Notes under the pieces: model-generated
Told to the model about the DNA's origin: nothing
The model's database searches: none
Seen by the model: only the letters and a program-made list of their open reading frames with translations
Program-made: the position numbers and the translations under genes
Source of the DNA: Cudoniella acicularis
Lineage: Eukaryota > Ascomycota > Leotiomycetes > Helotiales > Helotiaceae
Reading direction: 5' to 3'
NCBI GenBank assembly: GCA_013054445.1
Contig: JAAMPI010001212.1
Coordinates: forward strand, 1-17,723
Length of the DNA: 17,723 bases
Part shown: piece by piece, positions 9,778 to 17,723 of the stretch
Layout: each line of letters opens with the position of its first letter
How positions within the stretch are numbered: position 1 is the first letter of the stretch

Positions 9778-11249
9778 ATGGATCGCGCACTCGACGAGAT
9801 TGTGTCAGAACGTCACGTAAGTTTGGGTTTTCAAACAGCTCCGGATCCTCAGCCTTGCAAGCTCTCTCGGGTCTTGAGAAGCAACTAACGCATCTGCAGA
9901 GGGGTGGACGCACTCGAGGACGCCGTGCTGGTCGCAGAAATGACCGTAATGATTACCCTCGCGACGGCGTAAGAAAGGTAAGAGCTATCCTAAAGACCAA
10001 ACCACTCTTTCCCTGCTAATTTGCGCCCGCGACAAAGGTTCATACACCTTCTCCTCCTTCCTCATGCACATAATCCCTCTTCGAAAGTACCTCGGACCTC
10101 ATCGCAGTCGACTTCACCGCGCTCGATGCCTTCAAAGGCGGTCCAGGGAAGTACGTACATTGAAACAAATCAGCTAACCCAGGCCTCTCCTCGTTCTCGC
10201 ACAGTCGACTCGAGAAGATAGTAGAAACATAGACTCGTACGTTCCTATCCTACTAGCGCGTTTGATTTGTTCTAATATATCACAGAGAGTGGGTTCACGA
10301 TAAGTTCGATGACAACTGTATGCAACCCTATATTACTTGCCGGAATGTTACGCTCATACAACCCAGCTGGACGACGACCCATTCGTGCCGAAAGACGTTA
10401 CTCCCCCGAGAGATCATAGTATGATCATGCAAACCTCGGAGCTCTATACTTCAACTAACATCTTCTCAGCGAGTCCTCGAGCGCGAAACTTCGTGTTGAA
10501 AACCTCCATTATGATTTGACAGAGGAGGATTTGGATGTAAGTATTGGGTTATGATGGTTATAGGTTGGCGCTCATATGGCATACAGGATCTCTTCAATCG
10601 AATTGGCCCAGTTCTGAAACTTGCGCTTGTTTACGACCGTGCTGGCCGCTCCGAAGGTATCGCGTATGTTACATACGAATCGTCCCATGACGCAAAGCGG
10701 GCAATTCGAGAATTTGATGGAGCAAATGCAAAAGGTACGGCCATCTCGAGTTAACCTGTTGGGCGAAGTTGACATGTTTCAGGCCAACCAATTCGTTTGA
10801 TCTCGATTCCTACAGGCCCTGCAGCTGGTCGTCGAAACCCTTTTGATTCTGCTATTGTACCTGGTCGTTCCTTGGCAGATCGTATCACCCTTCCTCCGGG
10901 TCGAAGCAGCCGTTCCGAGTCACCAATTCGTCATTCCGATGTTAGTGGACCTCCTCCAAGCAATGTCGATCGATATGTACCAGGTCGGGGTAGCAGATCA
11001 CGCAGTCCTCGACCCCGTCCAAGGGATGGCAGAAGACCAGGAGCAAGAAGAGAGCGAGGTGATAGACGAGGTGGTCGTGGCGGTGGGGGCGAGCGTCTTG
11101 CGAGAGATGGTAGACCAAAGAAAACCCAAGAAGAACTTGATGCTGAAATGGAGGATTATTGGGGCTCAAAAGCGAATGGCACCGAGGCTGCTGCGGAACC
11201 GGCTCCTGCTCCTGCTCCTGTCACTGATGATGTTGATATGATCGAGTGA
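9778..11249 (+). CDS. yra1: Yra1/ALYREF-type mRNA export adaptor (RRM protein)
   Basis: Eight exons: 9778-9816, 9900-9977, 10205-10236, 10286-10317, 10367-10418, 10470-10536, 10587-10734 and 10783-11249. All join in phase to give 304 residues. Yra1/ALYREF proteins load onto nascent mRNA with the TREX helicase Sub2/UAP56 and pass it to the exporter Mex67. The N-terminus MDRALDEIVSERH is the N-terminal Sub2-binding motif. An Arg/Gly-rich segment follows (14-39). The RRM spans about 84-156, with RNP2 LRVENL (85-90) and RNP1 GRSEGIAYVTY (120-130). The C-terminal half has RGSRSRSPRPR, an RGG-rich block, and TQEELDAEMEDYWG (near 264-277), the C-terminal Sub2-binding motif, and ends DDVDMIE. The seven introns are 48-83 nt except intron 2 (9978-10204, 227 nt), which hides exon-like sequence. 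Identification is firm; exon borders rest on splice signals plus family fit. Confidence 0.93.
9978..10204 (+). other. Long intron 2 of the Yra1-like gene with nested splice sites
   Basis: In the main reading this is one 227-nt intron joining VRK to STREDSRNIDS. It also contains two complete short-intron signatures: 9978-10037 (GTAAGA, GCTAAT, AAAG) and 10151-10204 (GTACGT, CAGCTAACC, CACAG). The sequence between them could be used as an exon. As 10038-10150 it is 113 nt, carries an in-frame TAA at 10071-10073 and shifts the frame. As 10088-10150 it is 63 nt, stays open and would add 21 mostly basic residues. This suggests alternative splicing that either blocks or extends the protein. Confidence 0.5.
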
Positions 11250-11382
11250 GTCAACTATATGGTATCTGGCGGCAAAATTCTTTGGAAGCGCTCTGGCTTG
11301 AGTATAGATGGTTCATGATGCGTGGCATATCAAGTCCTTATGATTTGGGGGAAACAAAAACTTTTGTCAGGCAATAATTCAT

Positions 11383-11700
11383 TTGTCACATCTCCATTAG
11401 CAAAGCCTTACATTTTTTTATTTTTCCTGCCATATTGATCCGTTACTCCCTCTATATTGGAAGTGCATATCCCTCGAAGGGAAACGAAACCACTTACCAC
11501 GAGGGTAAAGTGGCTGTTCCCAAGGCTTAGGAACAGAGAGCGTTCCTCTTATAGACCCCTGGAATATCCACAGGAAAGAAACCCCTTTTCTTTTTACCTT
11601 CTCCATCTTCTTCTCTTTAGTCATATCACCACTTTTCATTTTTCTATCTGATATTATAGAATCTAACTAGTTCTCTACTAAAATAACTTTCTTACGACAA
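11383..11700. mobile_element. Possible small non-autonomous element or structured segment
   Basis: This 318-bp stretch begins TTGTC and ends GACAA (5-bp inverted termini) and is flanked by CAT on both sides, which could be a 3-bp target duplication. Inside is a cluster of hairpins: CCCT/AGGG (11471-11481), CCACTTACC with GGTAAAGTGG (11490-11513, one bulge), and CTGTTCC with GGAACAG (11514-11536, 9-nt loop). A pyrimidine-rich, AT-rich tail runs to the right end. The termini and flank match are short enough to be chance, and there is no coding capacity. Alternatives are a solo LTR of a retrotransposon or a structured 3' UTR of the Yra1-like gene. Confidence 0.25.
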
Positions 11701-12031
11701 CATTCTATGATTTTACACCCCATATCCTAGGATTTTACAAGCTTGGTACTAAAAGCACTACATATATCCTCAACCTTTCAGTTCAGCGCCCAGTATGAAG
11801 GAGTTGCCCTAAACACTTCAAATATTTCTCCCACTATGGCATGTTATGAGAAAGAAAGTGGATCTAGCGTGATCTATCGTATCCTCTCATATAGATTTTT
11901 TGATTATTAGCACTTTTTACTTAGTAGCTGTTTATTAGTTTTCGAGTTTTTATGCGAGTGAGAGATGCTAAGCGTATAATAGTAGAGGAGATATGTTTTA
12001 TTTCAAGTGATGTAATGGTTTTTTGTGGATT

Positions 12032-12077
12032 TTAGGGGGGTGTGAGGGGTGCAAAAAATATTTCCCCCTCCCCCTAG
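12032..12077. repeat. G-run/C-run inverted repeat
   Basis: TAGGGGG (12033-12039) and AGGGG (12045-12049) pair in order with CCCCT (12065-12069) and CCCCCTA (12070-12076) around a loop rich in A and T. It forms a strong hairpin with a GTGTG bulge on the 5' arm. It could act as a cruciform, a transcription pause site or a folding block. Confidence 0.55.
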
Positions 12078-12532
12078 ATTTATGTGTGGATATAGATTTT
12101 AAGTTTTGTAGAAAGGCTGTGTGGTTCTAGTTCTACTTCTGGCTTCCTCGTGGCGTGGAATATGTAAGGGGTACTTGAAGTGGGATCTTACTTTGTTCCG
12201 AAGGGGGGGGCTGCTGTTATTGCTGTGCGATGTTTTGTGTGATGTGGTTATCTTTACTGCTACTCTATTGCTCGGCTCTTACTATTGTACTTAATATGTA
12301 TCGTGTGTATTTAAATTTCCCGAGTCGAGACTGTGACTCTGTGACAGAGGATACTCAGCTTTTGCTAATGGTGAGGTGGTGAGGTGGCGGGGCCGGTTGT
12401 TTGAGAATTTCGCCTAGATATCTTCTTCGTCGTTTTCGTTTTTCGGGATCGGGGTGTGATATAAGTGGTTTGAGGGTTTGTTGCTTATTTCAATTATCGC
12501 CGTCTCTTCATAGGGTTTGGGGAATTGTGTCC

Positions 12533-12560
12533 NATTTTGGGGGGACGGGAGCGGGGGGGG
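12533..12560 (+). other. Unresolved base N beside a potential G-quadruplex
   Basis: An N at 12533 lies 5 bases before G6-AC-GGG-AGC-G8 (12539-12560), which supplies at least four runs of three G with short loops and so fits a G-quadruplex. The combination suggests a difficult-to-read locus and an unreliable base count here. A 69-codon open frame crosses the N and is not treated as a gene. Confidence 0.6.
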
Positions 12561-12625
12561 AGTATACAATCTCGACCACAGTCCGCTCGGTTAGTGCTTT
12601 TATAAGGTAGAGTCGTTGAGGTCTG

Positions 12626-12643
12626 GAATGAATGAATGAATAT
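12626..12643. repeat. GAAT tetranucleotide microsatellite
   Basis: Four tandem GAAT units in the gene-poor region. No function is suggested. Confidence 0.7.
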
Positions 12644-13358
12644 CAGTTGAGAACTTTGGGGCTTAGAGTAGGCAATAAGCGTTTCAGTTCAGGAAATTCC
12701 CTGTAGACAATTTTTTATTGGGAGGTAGGTATCAGGGTGTGGAGAGGGAACAGGGAAAGAAAGTAGCATGCCCTTGCTGAGTTGATATTAAGTAAAGGTT
12801 AAGAGATATAATTAGATTGAAAAGAGTCTTTGGAGCCAAGATAAAAGACAAAAGCAAAATCTAGGAACTTGAACAGATCAGTGATAAAATTGATGAATTA
12901 GATTCTGGAGTAGAGAAAATAGATATTCTTCTTTGCTGCAAGAGATATAGACATCCACCCCAAACGAAAAGCAAAGGGTTTCTAAGTGGCAAATAAAATT
13001 CGTTTCATATAATACTACATAGCATAAGACCATATCCAATCTGCTTCTTTCAAAGACGATTGCTCTTCGAATATGGAAGCCAAAAACTAGGTAATCTAAT
13101 CCGTAGCAGAGCCAGCTTCTTCCTCAAACCTCACTTATCTTTGATATTTTTACATTAAACGCAAAGACAGATTCACACGCCATGCGTGGCCTGTAACCAG
13201 GCTGTTTGTTCTATATTGCAAGGAAGGCGTGAGAGGGCAGAGGGAGAGTGCGTTTCCTGCTGCTGCTGGGTGTTAAGAATTAGGCGGGCAAATTTTGGGG
13301 GGTTTTTTGGGTTGAAGATCTTTTTTTTTCTTGTTCGTGGATAGATGACTTATCTTAT

Positions 13359-13415
13359 GGGAGTAGAAGGGAAGGGAAGGAGAGAGTGATAGAGGGAGAG
13401 ATAGTGAGGGGAGCC
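13359..13415. repeat. Purine-rich (GA) tract
   Basis: A nearly pure G/A stretch with GGGAAGGGAAGGAGAGAG inside it, preceded by a T9 run at 13320-13329. The complementary CT-rich strand resembles fungal promoter or 5' UTR pyrimidine tracts. It lies about 100 bp before the intron-like unit at 13515. Confidence 0.5.
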
Positions 13416-13514
13416 AAGTGTCTCCAGACAGACATATTCCATCGTTATATTTTAGCATTCAAAATTCAACCTACAAAAATCCATCAAGCACAAATCATGA
13501 ATATTTTTCTATTT

Positions 13515-13601
13515 GTGAGTACTTCTCCTCATGGTAGTACCTCTGCTCGTGTAGGCTCCTCTCATCTCCTGATGTAAACACTACTTACTAAATTTACACA
13601 G
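13515..13601 (+). other. Orphan intron-like unit
   Basis: A GTGAGT donor at 13515, a CTTACTAAAT branch-point-like site near 13585 and a TTACACAG acceptor ending at 13601 together make an 87-nt unit like the real introns in this window. An ATG at 13498 lies 17 bp upstream, behind an A/C-rich leader typical of fungal 5' UTRs. The spliced frame would stop after 8 codons, so the transcript, if real, is non-coding or carries a tiny upstream ORF. Confidence 0.3.
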
Positions 13602-14603
13602 CTTTGCTAGTATAAAAACACGACGGTCAGATCCGACTTTCCCGAGACTGATAGGTGAGGAGAGAGTGGTGACATGAACGGTGACGAGAAAGTGGTGGTG
13701 AGAGGGCGGGTTAACTTCTCGTAAAGTGTTTGCTTGAAAAGCTTATGTTAATATATTAGAATATCTCAGTGGTAGTAACGCAGGCAAAAAGTTCCGAGAA
13801 AGAATACTTGGTGTTATAAAAATCCAAGGTATTAAAAATTATGAGATAATGCGGAATTGGGAAAATAATTAAAGTCGCAGGAGCTTGAATCTTCATGGAG
13901 TTGTGAGAGCGTAAGGATATATCGAGATTGATTGCATGAAGATACACTTGAGGTAGGTAGAAAAGGTGATATATTGTGAAAGAGTTGCATGGAAGAATGT
14001 AATATGTTTTGCGCTTCTACTTGCAAAATAAGAAGAAATTTTTAATGAGCAAAGCTATAGAAATAAAGAATGAGAATTAATCGAACAAACAGTGACGCTT
14101 GTTCTATCTAGCCCGACTTGCCTTCATTAGGCAGAAGAGCTGCGCAAAAAGCAACTGAATTATCACTGCCCAAAATAGAAAACTTATTGATGTAGACACT
14201 TTACATTAATTATGGGATCCACTAATTAATACAAGAATGCCAAAGAATGCTCTCGCATCCTAGCTATTCACCCACAAGCTATTTTTTCCCGTGAGGGGCT
14301 CACCCATAACCTATAAAGAAGGGAACATATATACAAATCGTGCACAAACCAAACCACAAAAAAGAAAACGAGGCAACAATAAATATGTGACAAGAATGTA
14401 AGGCCACCACATGTACAGTTGCGTGCATGCATATAAAGGCATAAACATAAACACGTAGTACCACGTACACAACTTTTCCCCCGAGCCCCAGTTGTCGTGT
14501 TATGCCATAAACATACAAACAACGAATAACACCCAGTGACACCACACGAACTTGAAACTTGAAACGCGCAAATAACATTTGCAGCTCGCACAGGATTTTT
14601 CAA

Positions 14604-14628
14604 TCCTTCTCGCTAAAAAAGCGAAGGA
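14604..14628 (+). repeat. Small hairpin with A-rich loop
   Basis: TCCTT and CGCT (14604-14614, 2-nt bulge) pair with AGCG and AAGGA (14620-14628) around an A5 loop. It lies in unassigned DNA, and significance is uncertain. Confidence 0.35.
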
Positions 14629-15252
14629 GTCACGAGTGGGAATGTGATGAGGAACCTCCTCCTTCAGGAAAGGAAAAATAACAGGGGCGTGATTGATTGC
14701 ATGAACCCTAGCTGATCTGCTGCGCACATCATTTTTCGGTTCCGTCGCTTTTCAGGGGGTGGCTAATGTGACCCTCCCGGGCTTTCAGACAGAACGTTCC
14801 CAGGCGCTTCGCTCCGTGCTCCCCTGCTGAAACCGGCAATTCGAAGTCAGATTTCAAAACTTTAGAGTTTGGAATCTTGGGGGTCCTCTTTTGACGGGTT
14901 TCGTGATGTGATGAGATGTGGAATCCGAAAAGACAATTCGGGGGGGTCAGGTGCTGAGATCATAGCTCGGAGTTGATGTCTTAATTGAAGTGAGGTGATG
15001 ACTTAGGATTTGCTTTTCATCTGGGATTATGGGATCTGGAGTTTGAGGCTCGGCGTGGATCAATCCTGGTGGAGGTGCAAGGGTTTGTCCTAGTACCGGG
15101 TACGAAATTTAATCGAAAGGATTCTTTGGGAAAAGAATTGTTGAAGAATTTTGAATCGGTCGAAATTTCCGACTGCTGAGCCTCTACTGGAGAGTGCTCT
15201 CAGAAATGTAGTAAATTTTGTTGTGAAGAATTGAAATTGCGCTGCTTCGGCT

Positions 15253-17335
15253 TCATATCCATTCGGGTTTCTTGCTGAACTTTTGCTCTCCAACATTTTC
15301 TCTCGCAGGAAGTTCGCAGACGAACTCTCCTGCAGATTGAACTGGCGATGGCTGGAAGGGCAGTACTGGCGTGAAATGTGCTTCAAGTTCCGGACTCCTT
15401 AAACTCATCTCGGAAACGTTGAAACCGCTCTGATAATGTATGGCTTCTGATGCCAGTCTTCCAAAATTTACTGGCGCAGAAACGAACTCAGAGGCTCTTG
15501 CCTCCTCGGTTTCTGTCACGTCGTATTCGCTTTGATAAAATGATGATAGGGAGGCGGGTCGAGGTGGTGGTGGATCAAACATGTGGACTGAGGAAGGTGC
15601 TGGTGTTCCTCCTATTGTCCCAGCACTCCTTGCTTCCCATGCCGATGATTTCCTGAATGGTGTCTCGCTCGATACTGAGGCTTTGGCAAGTTTCTCATGC
15701 TTCTTTTTGCGCATGTGCAATATGAGGAAAGTTCCAACGATAATGGAAATAATCACAAATCCTCCAACTACGGCAGCTACGATGACGGCAACGTTAACAC
15801 CGCTTTGTGCTACTACCTGGGGTGCAGAAGTGACTGTTGGCGGCAAAATGCTTTGAATGTTTGATTGGGTATCGGAACTCCATTTTCTCTGAGATATGGT
15901 GAAAGTCGAGCGCTCATAATCAGCAATGAGATATCTACAAAATGTTAGCTGGTGTAAAGAAAGAAGGGAAAAAACTAACGCTTCCTGAAGGAATGTCCTG
16001 CCCAGCGTGATTTGATTGTTGTTTGCGGCCCTTTTCAAAGGGAAATACCGGGAGGTGTTTTGGACAAGAGGCCATGACGCGGTTAAATCAAACGCCTGAT
16101 ATGGAAGCACAATATCCACCAAAGTATTCGCTGTCGCGTTCGTCAAGGTGAAAGTTACATTTGCGTTCTGAGACAGAAGCTGAGTATGTAGTGTATCGTT
16201 CACAAGATAAAGGTCGGTTTTCGGGTCATAGGAAATCCCGAATGCGGTTTCGAACTGTTGGCAAACTTGGAGCGGAAGATATAAATATGCTACCGTAGAA
16301 TCGATAAATGCCGAGAATGGTGTTGTGCTTAGTGATGTCTTTCCGCTGTTGGTGGCCATTTGAATTTGATTAACAGAAATAGTTAGGTCTGAACTAGAGT
16401 TTGGGCCGAACGACGTGGTGAGTTGATTAGGTTCAAACAAAGAAGCGTCGTACCCTCCTAGGGTGAGACTACCTAGAACTTTGGGTAAACGATATGGCGC
16501 TCCTGCAGTGTACGCATACGAGAGGGACGGGATAAAGTTTTGAGTTTTCAGACTCGAAATATAACTCGGAGTCGGATCACTATTGCCGGAGAAACTTGTA
16601 GCAGCAGGATTGAGACCGAACAATCCCATGGAAAAATTCTTGCTTTCGATACCGCCCAGAATCTGATTGCTTAAGGATGGCATACTAGTTCCCGGAGTGC
16701 TCAAAGATATATTATCATAACCGTACGAAGCATCGGCTGTCAGTCCAAGGTTCGATTCAATAGCAACGGTAAAAACCCCATTACTTGTTTGGTTGTTTTT
16801 TATCCTAAGGCGGTTATTAGCAGCGTGCTTCCATAAATATTAAACTCTATTGCTTCTTCAACTGTTTTGACGACTGCGATCTATCCTATACATATTGAAT
16901 ATAAAGTGATTGTTACTTACCATGATGGTACATACCACGAAGTCGAGGCGTTTGGTTGAAAGGCACCACCGCGAATGTTGGCACAATTCGTTGGATCAGC
17001 TGGCAAGCAACCCAAAGGCAAAACCACCCAGGGCTGATTGCTGGTTGTTGATGCTAATACTCGAGCACTTTGCGGTGGGGTACCAATACTGAGAGTAAAA
17101 CTAGACCAAGGTCCATCACTTCCGTCCCTAAGACCAAGAGATATATTAGCATATGCGGTTCACGTATTGGGAGTTTAGACATCACCACATACCATTGACC
17201 GCTGGGAGGAACTACCAGAGGAGAAGCTGTCGGTGCTCGGATTTTATTTGTGTGAGTTATAGCTGCCTGCAAGCCTCTAGGCAAGCCCAGAAGCTGCAAT
17301 ACCATGAAGGCTAGCAAGACCTTCCGGGAAAACAT
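15253..17335 (-). CDS. Membrane-anchored aspartic protease-like protein (A1/pepsin fold, degenerate active site)
   Basis: Four exons, 17335-17193, 17127-16921, 16804-15980 and 15934-15253, join in phase to give 618 residues. The introns are 65, 116 and 45 nt, each GT...AG; the 116-nt and 45-nt introns have clear CTAAT/CTAAC branch points. A signal peptide (MFSRKVLLAFMVLQLLGLPR, then GLQA) is followed by a pepsin-type lobe with FTLSIGTPPQSARVLASTTS: the usual DTGS of the first active site reads STTS (near 74-77). The second motif is FIDSTVAYLYLP, keeping Asp285. GRTFLQEAYLIADYER is the conserved end of the pepsin fold. A Ser/Thr stalk precedes one membrane helix (about 438-464, VAVIVAAVVGGFVIISIIVG), a stop-transfer HMRKKKHEK, and a roughly 150-residue Pro/Ser-rich cytoplasmic tail. 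Several N-glycosylation sites are present. With one catalytic Asp gone it is probably not an active protease; a cell-surface sensor or scaffold role is inferred. Confidence 0.9.
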
Positions 17336-17723
17336 TTTGCAAGACTTGAGAGGAAAATGTTCCAAAGAAGTGGATGCATACTTAAAGATGAACACCTGCC
17401 TGTGCCCTCTCCCCCAACAAGCCACTGATCATTTCAATCCTTACCCGAGTTGAGTTCTGAATGGGGATGTGCAGGAAGTGAAACAGGCATTATGGAAATC
17501 CTACAGTTATTTGCAGCTTCAGCAGAAGACTGTGGGAGCCAAGTTTCTGCATAACTCTCGATCTGCCAGGATCTCCACGCGGGTGGCTTGCATATCCAAG
17601 CAGAAGTCTGGAAGCCAGTGAGCCACGCGTGCCAGCTGCTGCCAGTGAGCATGGGGGGAGATTTTGGGATTGCTGGGAGCTCGGATGTGATTTGACTGGG
17701 AGGCTCTGAGCTGTCCAGGGTTG
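17336..17723. other. 5' flank of the protease-like gene
   Basis: About 390 bp upstream of the start codon, containing its promoter and leader. A short minus-strand frame at 17434-17652 has no recognisable features and is not called. The sequence runs off the window. Confidence 0.5.

Larger units (their letters stand above)
11250..15252. other. Convergent intergenic region, 4 kb, no recognised gene
   Basis: This region lies between the 3' ends of the Yra1-like gene (plus) and the protease-like gene (minus). It is AT-rich with interspersed G-runs (G8 at 12203-12210 and 12553-12560), purine tracts, an unresolved N at 12533, a candidate small mobile element (11383-11700), inverted repeats, and an isolated intron-like unit (13515-13601). 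No open frame longer than about 110 codons shows a domain or believable composition. Possible contents are long 3' UTRs, non-coding transcripts and degraded repeats. Confidence 0.5.

Noticed and set aside
10021..10221. 66-codon plus frame inside intron 2 of the Yra1-like gene
   Set aside because: It crosses strong splice sites and is not in phase with the flanking RRM-protein exons; treated as part of the alternative-splicing question instead.
10843..11241. 132-codon frame overlapping the last Yra1-like exon
   Set aside because: Out-of-frame shadow; the other frame carries the GRPKKTQEELDAEMEDYWG motif of the family.
11383..11700. Solo LTR with TG...CA ends
   Set aside because: No TG/CA boundary pair with a matching 5-bp target duplication was found; kept only as a low-confidence structured or mobile segment.
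12401..12610. 69-codon frame crossing the N
   Set aside because: Contains an undefined residue, lies in G-run-rich sequence with uncertain base count, and has no recognisable features.
14268..14727. Cys-rich minus-strand frames of 75-111 codons, considered as small secreted proteins
   Set aside because: Overlapping frames in AT-rich DNA, with no convincing signal peptide, start context or splice sites.
16749..16759. GGTTCGATTCA, resembling a tRNA B box
   Set aside because: Flanks cannot form a T-arm stem, no A box is present, and it lies inside coding sequence of the protease-like gene.
1..17723. CRISPR array, operon or prophage-like system
   Set aside because: No spaced direct repeats, and spliceosomal introns throughout identify the DNA as fungal nuclear sequence.

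Overview
The window looks like nuclear DNA of a filamentous ascomycete (Pezizomycotina; Leotiomycetes/Helotiales is my best guess from protein resemblance, not proven). Support for this: many short introns (45-116 nt) with fungal GTATGT/GTAAGT donors and CTAAC-type branch points, long intergenic stretches, and protein families typical of Pezizomycotina. No viral genes, CRISPR arrays, operons or rRNA/tRNA genes were seen.

Layout. (1) 1-409, minus: the 5' three quarters of a PEX4-like ubiquitin-conjugating enzyme (E2), cut by the window edge and carrying two apparent single-base insertions, both in C-runs. (2) 1511-4267, minus: an intronless 918-residue Ser/Pro-rich, mostly disordered protein of the Pezizomycotina family usually labelled 'cell wall proline rich protein'. 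(3) 4268-7212: a 2.9 kb divergent intergenic region with a GC-rich, stop-poor island and a strong 15-bp hairpin. (4) 7213-9135, plus: a three-exon gene for a 599-residue conserved fungal protein with a mitochondrial-type presequence and an SGGGGWG motif. (5) 9778-11249, plus: an eight-exon gene for a Yra1/ALYREF mRNA-export adaptor, complete with N- and C-terminal Sub2/UAP56-binding motifs, an RRM and an RGG region. (6) 11250-15252: a 4 kb gene-poor convergent region with a structured 318-bp segment (possible small mobile element), G-runs, an unresolved base (N), and an isolated intron-like unit. (7) 15253-17335, minus: a four-exon gene for a membrane-anchored pepsin-fold protein whose first catalytic Asp motif is lost, so a probable pseudoprotease or sensor.

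The genes do not form a known pathway. They cover peroxisomal receptor ubiquitination, mRNA export, an uncharacterised mitochondrial protein, a disordered protein and a cell-surface pseudoprotease. The two adjacent plus-strand genes each carry an RTCACGTG site upstream, hinting at a shared bHLH (Cbf1-like) input. I see no clearly new multi-gene system. The most interesting points are an alternative or poison exon inside intron 2 of the Yra1 homologue, the degenerate aspartic protease with a long cytoplasmic tail, and the structured non-coding segments.
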